Of a stretch of 64,000 nt of DNA, positions 44,088 through 53,139 are shown piece by piece. The position numbers and the translations under genes were made by a program. This DNA comes from a bacterium A37T11. GTDB taxonomy: Bacteria; Bacteroidota; Bacteroidia; Sphingobacteriales; Sphingobacteriaceae. Location of the stretch: contig FOBR01000015.1 in the NCBI GenBank assembly GCA_900109895.1, positions 79,159 to 143,158 on the forward strand, read 5' to 3'. The notes beneath the pieces are model-generated. The model saw nothing but the letters and a program-made list of their open reading frames with translations, searched no databases and was not told the DNA's origin. Each line of letters opens with the position of its first letter. Within the stretch, counting starts at the first letter, position 1.

Positions 44088-45419
44088 ATGTATAATATAT
44101 CCATCAGCCCCGGGCAGGTACAGCAAACACTTAGTAAACATATCCTGGCAGACGGCATTGACATGACCTTCGATTTGGAAAAAAGCCAGGGGGTATCCAT
44201 CTATGATTCCAAATATGACCGCACCCTGCTTGATTTTTTTACTTGCTTTGCATCCGTACCATTGGGTTATAATCACCCAAAAATGACGGAAGACGAATGC
44301 TTCAAGAAAAACCTGCTATTGGCCGCCCTTACCAATCCGTCAAATTCAGATGTATATACCACTCAGTATGCCCAATTCGTAGATACCTTTGCACGCGTTG
44401 GTATCCCATCCTACCTGCCCCATGCCTTTTTTATAGCCGGTGGTGGGTTAGCCATTGAAAATGCATTAAAGGCTGCAATGGACTGGAAAGTCCAGAAAAA
44501 TTTTAAAAAAGGTTACCTGCGTGAAAAAGGACATCAGGTGCTTCATTTTGAACATGCCTTTCACGGCCGAACCGGCTATACCATGAGCTTGACCAATACA
44601 CAGCCAGACAAAACCAAGTGGTATGCCCAATTTAACTGGCCACGCATCAGCACGCCCATCATGCATTTTCCGTTCACGGATGATCAATTAGCAGCGATTA
44701 TGCAGTACGAAGCGCTCGCCATTGCACAAATCAAACAAGCCTTTATAGATAACCGTGACGACATTTGCGCTATAATTATTGAACCGGTGCAAAGTGAAGG
44801 AGGCGATAATCATATCCGTCATGAATTTGCGGAACAGTTGCGCATCCTGGCTGATGAAAACGAAGCGCTGCTGATCTATGATGAAGTTCAGACCGGCGTA
44901 GGCCTTAGCGGAAAATTCTGGTGCCATGAGCATTTTGGTCCTCTGGCAAGACCCGATATCCTGGCTTTTGGCAAAAAAATGCAGATCTGCGGCATACTGG
45001 CTTCCACCCGTCTGGACGAAGTTCCGCACAATGTATTTAAGGTCCCGTCGCGCATCAACTCTACCTGGGGTGGCAACCTGGTAGATATGGTGCGATCCAC
45101 CCAAATCCTGCAGATCATTGAAGAAGACCACCTGGTCGCACACGCTGCCAAAACCGGCGATTACCTGCACGAACAGCTAAAAACGCTGGCCGAAGTCCAC
45201 CCCATTGTAACCAATGTACGTGGAAAAGGTCTTTTGTGTGCTTTTGATTTTCCCGATAAGGCAAAAAGAGACCAGTTCCTTATTAAAGGTATGGAAAAAG
45301 GTGTATTATTTTTAGGATGCGGGGACCGTAGCATTCGTTTCAGACCCGCGCTCATCATTCAGGAAAATGACATTGACCAGGGGTTGGCTGTGATGAATGA
45401 TATTTTGGCAATTTTATAG
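44088..45419 (+). CDS. lat: L-lysine 6-transaminase
   Basis: A 443-residue class III aminotransferase close to L-lysine epsilon-aminotransferase, which converts lysine plus 2-oxoglutarate to 2-aminoadipate semialdehyde and glutamate. Distinctive segments: FASVPLGYNHPKM, FIAGGGLAIENALKAAMDWKV, EHAFHGRTGYTMSLTNTQPDKTKWYAQFNWPRI, IIEPVQSEGGDNHIRHEF, IYDEVQTGVGLSGKFW (cofactor Asp) and AFGKKMQICG (Schiff-base lysine). Full length. Divergent from the nuclease gene; no semialdehyde dehydrogenase is adjacent, so pathway context is lacking. Confidence 0.93.
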   Translation: MYNISISPGQVQQTLSKHILADGIDMTFDLEKSQGVSIYDSKYDRTLLDFFTCFASVPLGYNHPKMTEDECFKKNLLLAALTNPSNSDVYTTQYAQFVDTFARVGIPSYLPHAFFIAGGGLAIENALKAAMDWKVQKNFKKGYLREKGHQVLHFEHAFHGRTGYTMSLTNTQPDKTKWYAQFNWPRISTPIMHFPFTDDQLAAIMQYEALAIAQIKQAFIDNRDDICAIIIEPVQSEGGDNHIRHEFAEQLRILADENEALLIYDEVQTGVGLSGKFWCHEHFGPLARPDILAFGKKMQICGILASTRLDEVPHNVFKVPSRINSTWGGNLVDMVRSTQILQIIEEDHLVAHAAKTGDYLHEQLKTLAEVHPIVTNVRGKGLLCAFDFPDKAKRDQFLIKGMEKGVLFLGCGDRSIRFRPALIIQENDIDQGLAVMNDILAIL

Positions 45420-45632
45420 TTATTCACATGTCATTATTTAAAATCGTCCTATTATTTCTATTATTTTGTATACTTATTACTTTAGTCCGAATCAAAAACC
45501 AAAATAAGTAACCCAATATGTAGCGTAAGTAATCACTTTTAAAAAAAATTACAGACACACTCATCTTTTTCTTTAAGAAACCTATCTTTGCAAAATATAC
45601 AGGCACATTGCCTAACCTTTTAAATTTGTTGC

Positions 45633-46190
45633 ATGAAGGACAAAGTTGCAAGCAGACGGGAAAAAATCATTCAGGAGGCACTTATTTTATTTGCCGAAAA
45701 TGGTTATGCCGATACTTCAACCAAATTAATTGCCAACAAAGCCGGGGTGTCCGAAGCTTTAATATTTAAGCACTTTACCAATAAGGATCAACTACTGCTG
45801 CATCTGGTTAAAGCAGGTTACCGCCGAATATTAGCACAAAACAAGGGCATGTTGAGTTATGTAGGGCCCGAAATATTCCTGCAGAACATGATTAATTTAC
45901 CCCAGAAACTTGTTAGCGAAGAACCCTTGTTTTGGAAGATGCAACAAAGGCTTACCCACCATGAATTTTCAAAACAGCAACATGAGCTGTTTATGAAACC
46001 GGTACAACCCATCATAACAAGGGCCTTCCGTGAGTTAAAATACCAACAACCCGAAGTGGAAACTACGCTCCTGCTGATGCTTATTGATACCATATGGAAA
46101 AAAGTAGCCATTGGTGAAGCAGAAAATATGGCAGAAATCATTCGCCTAATTCAACACAAATATGGCCTTCTGCATGCTTATCAGCCCTAA
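45633..46190 (+). CDS. TetR-family transcriptional regulator
   Basis: 185 residues. The N-terminal helix-turn-helix (REKIIQEALILFAENGYADTSTKLIANKAGVSEALIFKHFTNKDQLLLHLV) is a textbook TetR domain. The C-terminal helical ligand/dimer domain has no recognisable effector clue. A TATCTTTG box is at 45583-45590 with a leader of about 37 nt; a second TAAATTTG 4 nt before the ATG lacks a -33 partner. An inverted repeat AGTAA-ACAC-TTACT just after the stop (46204-46217) could be an operator for it or for the downstream transcript. Confidence 0.92.
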   Translation: MKDKVASRREKIIQEALILFAENGYADTSTKLIANKAGVSEALIFKHFTNKDQLLLHLVKAGYRRILAQNKGMLSYVGPEIFLQNMINLPQKLVSEEPLFWKMQQRLTHHEFSKQQHELFMKPVQPIITRAFRELKYQQPEVETTLLLMLIDTIWKKVAIGEAENMAEIIRLIQHKYGLLHAYQP

Positions 46191-46203
46191 ATTACAAAAG
46201 GTG

Positions 46204-46265
46204 AGTAAACACTTACTTATTTTTCAAAAAGTTCTTTGCTGTAAAGAAGTAATTACATACTTTTG
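46204..46265 (+). promoter_or_regulatory. palindrome and promoter driving a transcript with no gene
   Basis: A 5-bp-arm palindrome AGTAA-ACAC-TTACT (46204-46217) precedes a full promoter: TTTG (46235-46238), 19 bp, TACTTTTG (46258-46265). Expected start near 46271. The nearest coding sequence downstream on this strand is far beyond a terminator. Confidence 0.6.
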
Positions 46266-46271
46266 TCAAGC

Positions 46272-46589
46272 CACTTATAAAACTAAAGATTGTACTGAAG
46301 TGGTCATAGCTTGCAAACACCTTCATCCAAGGTTTCATCTATGATCACTTCATTCTTAGAAGAACTAAATAGTCTGATGGAATAACGATCAGGGAAGAGG
46401 AGCGTCAGCGTTAATTGATTATAGTAAATTGAACGGGAAATAAATAGTAACCAAAAAATGAAAGGTCCTTAACCGGGGAGATTAAAGACCTTTCTAACCA
46501 ATTATAAACCTAAATTATGATAGCGCAAAATTACAGCGCTTTTTTTAAACATCCAAATAAAATTTAAAATTTATTTGGATGTTTTTTTT
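46272..46589 (+). ncRNA. putative structured non-coding transcript between tetR and purL
   Basis: After a perfect promoter, about 318 bp run to two tandem terminator hairpins (AGCGC/GCGCT with Ts, 46522-46546; CATCCAAATAAA/TTTATTTGGATG with eight Ts, 46550-46589). A 14-bp stem joins 46296-46309 to 46339-46352 with one G-U and carries an inner stem (AAAC-CCTT/AAGGTTT). Other hairpins are CTGAT/ATCAG near 46374-46392 and GAAAGGTC/GACCTTTC (46460-46494). The only reading frame is 16 codons (46517-46567). It may be a small regulatory RNA, or the orphaned leader of a lost gene. Confidence 0.45.
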
Positions 46590-46592
46590 CTG

Positions 46593-48806
46593 TTAATTTC
46601 CAAGATAACTGTGCAATACCCCATTAAAGAGTACTGTTGCCGGCGCAACGGCATCATACATTTCACCGTCAACCACCCATCCCGATGAAGTCACCGCGCC
46701 CAACAGCGTAAAATCAACTTCGCTGGCAGCCATCGTTTCCACAAAAAGTTCCTGTTCATCTGCCTTCACACTCACGACCACCCTTCCCTGGGCTTCCCCA
46801 AAAAGAAAGGCATCTTTTCGGATAGCACTATCGGTTTCAATCGCAAATCCCAGTTTGCCAGCCATGGCTGATTCTGCCAAGGCAATATATAAACCACCAT
46901 CTGCCACATCATGTGCAGAAACAATTCGCTTTTCAAGGATCAACTGTTTTACCAGTTCCTGCATTTCATATTCTTTCTCCAGGTCAAACCAGGGTGCCGG
47001 GCCATTTTTTATTCCATGGTAAGATGCCAGGTATTGCGATGAAGCAATGTCGTTCTTTGATTCACCTATCAGATAGATATAATCACCTTCTTGTTTAAAG
47101 TTAAGCGTCATCAGGTTTGCCGTATCCTGCATAATGCCCAACATACCAATGGTTGGGGTCGGGAAAACAGAACCGCCGTCGGGTGACTGATTGTAAAAGC
47201 TAACATTGCCACCTGTTACTGGCGTCTTGAATTTCAGGCAAGCCTCAGACATTCCTTGTATGGCCATAACAAACTGCCAGTAAACTTCCGGGATATACGG
47301 GTTTCCAAAATTCAGGCAATTGGTAATGGCCGAAGGCTCGCCGCCCGCGCAGACAATATTTCTGGCAGCTTCAGCTACCGCAATCGCGCAACCTTTTTTC
47401 GGATCCGCAAAAACATAGCGGGCATTGCAATCAACGGTTAATACAATAGCCTTATTAGACCCCTTTACTGCCACCACTGCCGCGTCGCTGGGTCGGTTTG
47501 TGGTCATGGTGGCCGTGCCCACCATGGAATCATATTGCTCGGTTACCCACCTTTTTGAAGCGATGTTCGGATGCGACAATAAATGCCTGGCCACTTCTCG
47601 CAGGTCAGCAGGCTCGACAACTTGATTTATATCAAATTTTTGATTTTCTTTAAAGTAAGCAGGCTCGGTGTATTCACGTTCATAGACCGGTGCACCACCA
47701 CCCAGCACCAGGTCATTGGCCGGCACATCCGCAACCAGCTCCCCGTGCATATAATATTCCAGGCGTTTGGTATCGGTTACCTCACCAATAATGGCACAAT
47801 TAAGATCCCATTTATCAAAAACCGCCTCCACGTCAGCTTCGCGGCCTTTTTCCACGACTATCAGCATGCGTTCCTGCGATTCAGACAGCAAAATTTCGTA
47901 GGGTTTCATGTTATCCTGCCTGGTGGGCACTTTGTCCAGGTCAATGCGCATTCCATGCTCGCCTTTGGCACTCATTTCAGAGTTTGAACAAATAATGCCG
48001 GCCGCTCCCATGTCTTGCATCCCGATCACAGCCCCGGTTTTGATCACTTCCAGCGAAGCTTCCAACAGCAATTTTTCCTGAAACGGGTCGCCTACTTGTA
48101 CCGCAGGAAGGTCATTCACAGAATCGGCCGTAATATCTTTTGAGGCAAACGCCGCCCCATGAATTCCGTCTTTCCCTGTAGCAGAACCCACAATATATAC
48201 CGGATTGCCAACCCCGTATGAGGTTGCTGATACTGTTTCGCCCACTTTCACAATCCCTGCTGACATGGCATTTACCAACGGATTGACCTGATAGCACTCA
48301 TCAAAGAACAGCTCACCGCCCACCGTTGGAATGCCAAATGCATTGCCGTAATCGCCAATACCTTTTACTACCCCTTTTACTAACCACTGTGTGCGGTCGT
48401 TTTTGAGGTCACCAAAACGCAATGAATTTAATTGGGCAATGGGCCTGGCTCCCATCGTAAAAATATCACGGTTTATACCACCAACACCGGTAGCTGCACC
48501 CTGATAGGGCTCCAAGGCAGAAGGGTGATTGTGCGATTCTATTTTAAAAACACAGCCGAAACCGTCGCCTATATCCACCAGACCCGCATTCTCCTCGCCA
48601 GGTGCTACCAGCATATGCGGCCCCTCTTTGGGCAATGTTTTAAGCCAGCTAATTGAATTTTTGTACGAACAATGTTCGCTCCACATCACAGAGAAAATGG
48701 AAAGTTCGGTAAAATTTGGCGTACGGCCTAAGATCTCTTTAATTCGATCATATTCTTCGGGCAACAATCCCAGCTCTTTAGCGGTCTCAGTAGTGGTCAA
48801 TTCCAT
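46593..48806 (-). CDS. purL: phosphoribosylformylglycinamidine synthase subunit PurL
   Basis: 737 residues from the ATG at 48806 ([51 protein letters not shown]). Small-type PurL, which needs PurQ and PurS, with the two AIRS-like halves: [33 protein letters not shown] and [24 protein letters not shown] repeats. It makes FGAM in purine synthesis. A longer frame to 48911 is rejected. A promoter reads TTG, 20 bp, TACTTTTG (complement 48812-48819) with just 5 nt to the ATG, so purL appears leaderless. purQ/purS are not adjacent. Confidence 0.95.
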   Translation of the reverse strand: MELTTTETAKELGLLPEEYDRIKEILGRTPNFTELSIFSVMWSEHCSYKNSISWLKTLPKEGPHMLVAPGEENAGLVDIGDGFGCVFKIESHNHPSALEPYQGAATGVGGINRDIFTMGARPIAQLNSLRFGDLKNDRTQWLVKGVVKGIGDYGNAFGIPTVGGELFFDECYQVNPLVNAMSAGIVKVGETVSATSYGVGNPVYIVGSATGKDGIHGAAFASKDITADSVNDLPAVQVGDPFQEKLLLEASLEVIKTGAVIGMQDMGAAGIICSNSEMSAKGEHGMRIDLDKVPTRQDNMKPYEILLSESQERMLIVVEKGREADVEAVFDKWDLNCAIIGEVTDTKRLEYYMHGELVADVPANDLVLGGGAPVYEREYTEPAYFKENQKFDINQVVEPADLREVARHLLSHPNIASKRWVTEQYDSMVGTATMTTNRPSDAAVVAVKGSNKAIVLTVDCNARYVFADPKKGCAIAVAEAARNIVCAGGEPSAITNCLNFGNPYIPEVYWQFVMAIQGMSEACLKFKTPVTGGNVSFYNQSPDGGSVFPTPTIGMLGIMQDTANLMTLNFKQEGDYIYLIGESKNDIASSQYLASYHGIKNGPAPWFDLEKEYEMQELVKQLILEKRIVSAHDVADGGLYIALAESAMAGKLGFAIETDSAIRKDAFLFGEAQGRVVVSVKADEQELFVETMAASEVDFTLLGAVTSSGWVVDGEMYDAVAPATVLFNGVLHSYLGN

Positions 48807-49030
48807 ACGCGCAAAAGTAGGAATAATTCGCCATTTTCCCAATGCGTTCCTGCACATATCCTCAATTATTGATATGGAAGTAAAAAACCCCGATTTACCA
48901 AAAATTATCAAAAAATAAATGAAAATAAATTATTTTTTAAAAAAATATTGTGATTTATTAAAAAAATATTGTGATTTTTACCGCATAAATTTCTAAGATT
49001 CATTAAAAACATAAAAAATAGAATTAATAG
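48807..49030. promoter_or_regulatory. purL-glnN divergent region with tandem 20-bp operators
   Basis: Two identical 20-bp copies of TTAAAAAAATATTGTGATTT (48937-48956 and 48958-48977) sit head to tail at 21-bp spacing, 54 bp before the glutamine synthetase start. Spacing of two helical turns puts both on the same DNA face, as for cooperative regulator binding. The purL promoter is at complement 48812-48842. Confidence 0.6.
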
Positions 49031-51220
49031 ATGTCAAACTTCAGATTTAGTGCAGTCGAAGCTGCTATTTCTCGGGACAAAAGACCAACCTTTAAATCTC
49101 CCGGCGTTAAACCTTCCGAATTATTTGGAAGCAACGTTTTCAGCGTTCGCAAAATGAAAGATTATTTACCAAAGAATGCCTTTGAAGAATTAACCGCCGT
49201 GATCGATGCCGGTGAAGTCATCAGTCATGATTTGGCAGAGCACATCTCGCAAGCGATGAAAAGCTGGGCTATGAGCAAAGGAGTTACCCATTACACGCAC
49301 TGGTTTCAGCCATTGACTGGTGCCACCGCTGAAAAACACGATGCGTTTTTTGAACCCGGCAAAGACGGCGTAGCCATTGATAAATTCACAGCTGATGCGT
49401 TGGTACAACAGGAGCCCGATGCTTCCAGTTTTCCAAACGGCGGTATCCGCAACACTTTTGAGGCACGCGGCTATACGGCCTGGGATCCTTCATCCCCTGC
49501 GTTCATTTATGAAACGGGCGGCAGCAAAACTCTTTGTATCCCTACCGTATTCTTATCGTATACCGGCGAAGCGCTTGATTTTAAGGCTCCGCTGCTCAAA
49601 TCACTAAATGCCTTGGACAAAGCTGCGGTTGATGTAGCCCAATATTTTGACAAATCAGTTACCAAGGTATCTGCCTCCTTAGGTATCGAACAAGAATATT
49701 TCTTGGTAGATCTATCCCTTTTCAATGCACGCCCGGATTTGTTATTGACCGGCCGTACTCTGTTTGGGCACATGTCTGCCAAAGGACAGCAATTGGAAGA
49801 CCATTATTTTGGTGCCATTCCTGAGCGCGTGCTGGCTTTTATGGTTGACCTGGAAAATGAAGCTTTAAAGCTGGGTATTCCTTTAAAAACCCGTCACAAT
49901 GAGGTAGCGCCTTCACAATTTGAGTGTGCACCGATGTTCGAAGAGATTAATTTGGCCATTGACCACAATCAGCTCCTTTTAAATTTGATGGAACAAGTGG
50001 CTCAACGCCATAATTTCAAAGCCCTCATCCATGAAAAGCCGTATGCGGAAATAAATGGCAATGGCAAGCACAACAACTGGTCTATGATCACCAACACAGG
50101 TGTCAATCTGTTGTCTCCTGGCAAAACCCCCAAAAACAACCTGATGTTTTTGACGTTTTTTGTCAACGTAGTAAAAGCGGTACATGAATATGCCGACCTG
50201 CTACGTGCTTCCATAGCTACAGCAGCCAATGATCACCGGTTGGGTGCCAATGAGGCTCCTCCTGCTATCATCTCCATCTTTTTAGGCAGCCAGCTAAATG
50301 CTTTGCTGGATGAAGTAGAAACTGCCCGTGTGGCCAAAAAAGTAAAAGCAGAGCCTAACCTGTGGCATGGTATTCCTAAAATTCCAAAACTAACGCTTGA
50401 CAATACCGACCGTAACCGTACTTCACCATTCGCCTTCACCGGCAACAAGTTTGAGTTTCGCGCGGTAGGTTCATCGGCCAATTGCGCCAGCCCAATGACT
50501 GCCCTGAGCACTATTGTAGCTGCGCAGCTTATTGAATTTAAGAACGAGGTAGACAAGCAAATCAAAAAAGGCACTAAAAAGGACCTGGCACTGCTTAACG
50601 TTATTCGTAAGTACATTAAAGACTCCAAAGCCATCCGGTTTGAAGGCAATGGATACAGCCAGGAATGGGCAGACGAAGCTGAAAAACGCGGCCTGTCCAA
50701 TATCAAGACCACGCCAAAAGCACTGGATGTATACACCACTGAAAAAACAGAAAAACTGTTTGAAACATTGGGTATCATGAGCAAGCGTGAAGGAGAAGCC
50801 CGTCATGAGATCCTGCTTGAAAACTACTACAAAAAATTGCAGATCGAAGCGCGCGTCATTGGCGAGATCGTGAACAGCATCATCTCCCCTGCCGTCTTTA
50901 AATATCAGAACTCACTGATCGAAAACGTGAAAGGCTTAAAAGAGATCGGCCTGAAAGGACCGGCATATGCTTCACAACTTCAATTGATCGAATCGATCTC
51001 TACACACGTTAATACCATTTTAAGTGAAACGGAAGCCATGCGTCAGGAACGCAAGCTGGCCAACGCGCTTGAAGATGTCCGTGAAAAAGCGATTGCTTAT
51101 GATGAGAAAGTGAAACCTTATTTTGACAAGATCCGCTACCACCTGAACAAGTTGGAGCAAATTGTAGATGACCGCGTTTGGCCATTGCCAAAACTGCGTG
51201 AACTGCTTTTTGTTAGATAG
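49031..51220 (+). CDS. glnN: glutamine synthetase type III
   Basis: 729 residues, the length of GSIII enzymes, which are common in Bacteroidota and unrelated in size to GSI (about 470). Conserved segments: MSKGVTHYTHWFQPLTGATAEKHDAF, GIEQEYFLVD (metal-binding Glu), KTRHNEVAPSQFECAPMFEE, NGNGKHNNWSM (GSIII signature) and NRTSPFAFTGNKFEFRAVGSSANCASPMTAL. It condenses ammonia with glutamate, acting with GltBD and the Amt transporter in this window. The A-tract direct repeats upstream are likely its control sites. A strong hairpin follows. Confidence 0.97.
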   Translation: MSNFRFSAVEAAISRDKRPTFKSPGVKPSELFGSNVFSVRKMKDYLPKNAFEELTAVIDAGEVISHDLAEHISQAMKSWAMSKGVTHYTHWFQPLTGATAEKHDAFFEPGKDGVAIDKFTADALVQQEPDASSFPNGGIRNTFEARGYTAWDPSSPAFIYETGGSKTLCIPTVFLSYTGEALDFKAPLLKSLNALDKAAVDVAQYFDKSVTKVSASLGIEQEYFLVDLSLFNARPDLLLTGRTLFGHMSAKGQQLEDHYFGAIPERVLAFMVDLENEALKLGIPLKTRHNEVAPSQFECAPMFEEINLAIDHNQLLLNLMEQVAQRHNFKALIHEKPYAEINGNGKHNNWSMITNTGVNLLSPGKTPKNNLMFLTFFVNVVKAVHEYADLLRASIATAANDHRLGANEAPPAIISIFLGSQLNALLDEVETARVAKKVKAEPNLWHGIPKIPKLTLDNTDRNRTSPFAFTGNKFEFRAVGSSANCASPMTALSTIVAAQLIEFKNEVDKQIKKGTKKDLALLNVIRKYIKDSKAIRFEGNGYSQEWADEAEKRGLSNIKTTPKALDVYTTEKTEKLFETLGIMSKREGEARHEILLENYYKKLQIEARVIGEIVNSIISPAVFKYQNSLIENVKGLKEIGLKGPAYASQLQLIESISTHVNTILSETEAMRQERKLANALEDVREKAIAYDEKVKPYFDKIRYHLNKLEQIVDDRVWPLPKLRELLFVR

Positions 51221-51246
51221 GTTTGGGCTTGAATAGCTAGAAAATT

Positions 51247-51291
51247 GGCTCTAAGCTTTAGGCACTAAATCGGTGCTTAAAGTTTAGAGCC
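51247..51291. terminator. bidirectional hairpin between glnN and the antiporter gene
   Basis: A 19-bp stem with two G-T pairs (GGCTCTAAGCTTTAGGCAC, 51247-51265; right arm 51273-51291) and a 7-nt loop lies exactly between two convergent genes. T-richness on either side is modest. Confidence 0.75.
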
Positions 51292-52968
51292 TTATTGCCT
51301 TGTTAACCTTGCTTCTTCCAAATCAAGGTTATATTCAATATCCCGAATGACAAAGTCGTCGTATTTCTTTTCTTCTTCCATTTTATGCAGGCCAGAACGT
51401 CGCAGGTCTACCAGTTCAAGCATCACTTTTTTGTAAAGCTTACGTACCGATTCAACCGTGGCTTCATGTTCCAGCTCTTTCTCATCTTTTGAGAGCTCTG
51501 AAGCATGCACACTTCTTTCCAGTTGTTCCTTAATGCGGCTTAACGTTTCATATTTTTCCATTTCATTGGCATATTTCTGATTTAGAAAACTGATTGATTT
51601 TTTAGCCAACTCTATCCGTATATTTTCAATTTGTTGCTCGGCAGGCATATAATCATCTATTTCTTCAACTTTTAGCAGCCGGAGGAAAAGCGGAAGTGTC
51701 AGGCCCTGAAATACCAGAGTCACCAGGATCACCACAAAAGTAATAAACAGGATGAGGTTCCGATGCGGAAAAGGCGTTCCATTATCCAGAGTGAATGGGA
51801 TGGCGAGCGCTGATGCCAGCGATACCACACCACGCATACCAGCCCATCCAATAATAAAAGGCAATTTCAAGCCCGGACTTTTCTCTGACTTACGGATGCG
51901 CGGGCTGAGCCATCTTGGCACAAAATCAACCAGATAGGCGAGCACGATCCGCAGCACAATAACGATCACCGAAATAATTAAGGCATAGTATATAGCCTCT
52001 TTTCGGGAATAGCCTTCCAAACCATCCATAATGACCGGCAATTGCAGCCCGATCAGGATAAATACAAAACCATTTAACAGGAAGCCCACCGTTTCCCACA
52101 CCTCCTTGGTTTGCATGCGGGTGTGATAGTTCAGGTAATCTTTTGAGCGGAATGAAAGGAACAACCCGCCGCTCACCACAGCCAATACACCAGACCATTG
52201 AAGCTCTTCTGCCACAATATACATTAAATAGGGTGCAATTAACGTAATGGGCGTCGTGATGCTCGACGATTTAGCCCAATACCGCAGTACCAGGTATAAC
52301 AAATGTGCAATGAGGATGCCGACAAAAATACCCATTACAGAGAGCACGGCAAAATCAGTTGCGGCATCTGTAAACACAAATGCCCCGGTTAAAATTGCCG
52401 CTTTGGCAAAGGTAAACACCGTAATGGAGGCCGAGTCATTGACCAAGCTCTCTCCCTCGAGGATGGTCAGGCCGCGACGCGGCATTTTCATCCCTTTTAG
52501 TACCGAGGCAGCGGCCACAGCGTCGGGTGGCGAGATAATGCCTCCCAATAAGAACCCTAATGCCAGTGTAAAGCCTGGGATAATACTGACGGAAAAATAG
52601 GCAATGGCCAGCGACGTAAAAAATACCAACCCGAAACCCATTAACCCAATGGATCGCCTCCACTTCCAAAACTGGTTCCAGGAGGTATACCACGCCGCCT
52701 CAAATAACAGAGGTGGCAAAAATATTAAAAATACAATTTGCGGATTCACCGTAAAATCCTTGGGCATACCCGGGATAAAACTAATCCCCAAACCGCCGAT
52801 CACCAGCAATATGGGATAGGATATTTTCCATCGCTGGCTCAGCAGGTAAAGCAACGCCATGATAAAGAATAAGCTCAGGATGAGCAAAAGTGTATGATGA
52901 ATGATACCGGTATCTTCCACCAATGGTTCATCCACAACTTGGGAAAATAAAAGAAGATGGCTTATCAT
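51292..52968 (-). CDS. Na+/H+ antiporter, CPA1 (NhaP) family
   Basis: 558 residues from the ATG at 52968 (MISHLLLFSQVV...); a 17-residue longer frame adds low-complexity sequence. About 12 hydrophobic segments in the first 430 residues, with the CPA1 patterns FLIFLPPLLFEAAWYTSW, LGFLLGGIISPPDAVAAASVLKG, TILEGESLVNDSASITVFTFAK (ND ion-binding pair) and IGWAGMRGVVSLASALAIP. The 130-residue cytoplasmic tail is helical and charged. It exchanges protons for Na+ or K+ in pH and salt homeostasis. Ends next to the hairpin shared with glnN. Confidence 0.94.
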   Translation of the reverse strand: MISHLLLFSQVVDEPLVEDTGIIHHTLLLILSLFFIMALLYLLSQRWKISYPILLVIGGLGISFIPGMPKDFTVNPQIVFLIFLPPLLFEAAWYTSWNQFWKWRRSIGLMGFGLVFFTSLAIAYFSVSIIPGFTLALGFLLGGIISPPDAVAAASVLKGMKMPRRGLTILEGESLVNDSASITVFTFAKAAILTGAFVFTDAATDFAVLSVMGIFVGILIAHLLYLVLRYWAKSSSITTPITLIAPYLMYIVAEELQWSGVLAVVSGGLFLSFRSKDYLNYHTRMQTKEVWETVGFLLNGFVFILIGLQLPVIMDGLEGYSRKEAIYYALIISVIVIVLRIVLAYLVDFVPRWLSPRIRKSEKSPGLKLPFIIGWAGMRGVVSLASALAIPFTLDNGTPFPHRNLILFITFVVILVTLVFQGLTLPLFLRLLKVEEIDDYMPAEQQIENIRIELAKKSISFLNQKYANEMEKYETLSRIKEQLERSVHASELSKDEKELEHEATVESVRKLYKKVMLELVDLRRSGLHKMEEEKKYDDFVIRDIEYNLDLEEARLTRQ

Positions 52969-53139
52969 GGGGATAAAACTATTAAAATATAAGACAATAC
53001 TACTATTTAATATCCACACTTGATAATAAAATGACGCTTTGTTAGAGCAATCGTGTTAATTAGTGTTAAATAAAGCCTTGCTTTATAGTTAATTCTCCAT
53101 TATCATCGTTATTATGAAACTAACGTACAATCCTAAGTT

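Noticed and set aside
48807..48911. Longer PurL N-terminus
   Set aside because: The extension runs through the TACTTTTG promoter; PurL proteins begin close to [14 protein letters not shown].
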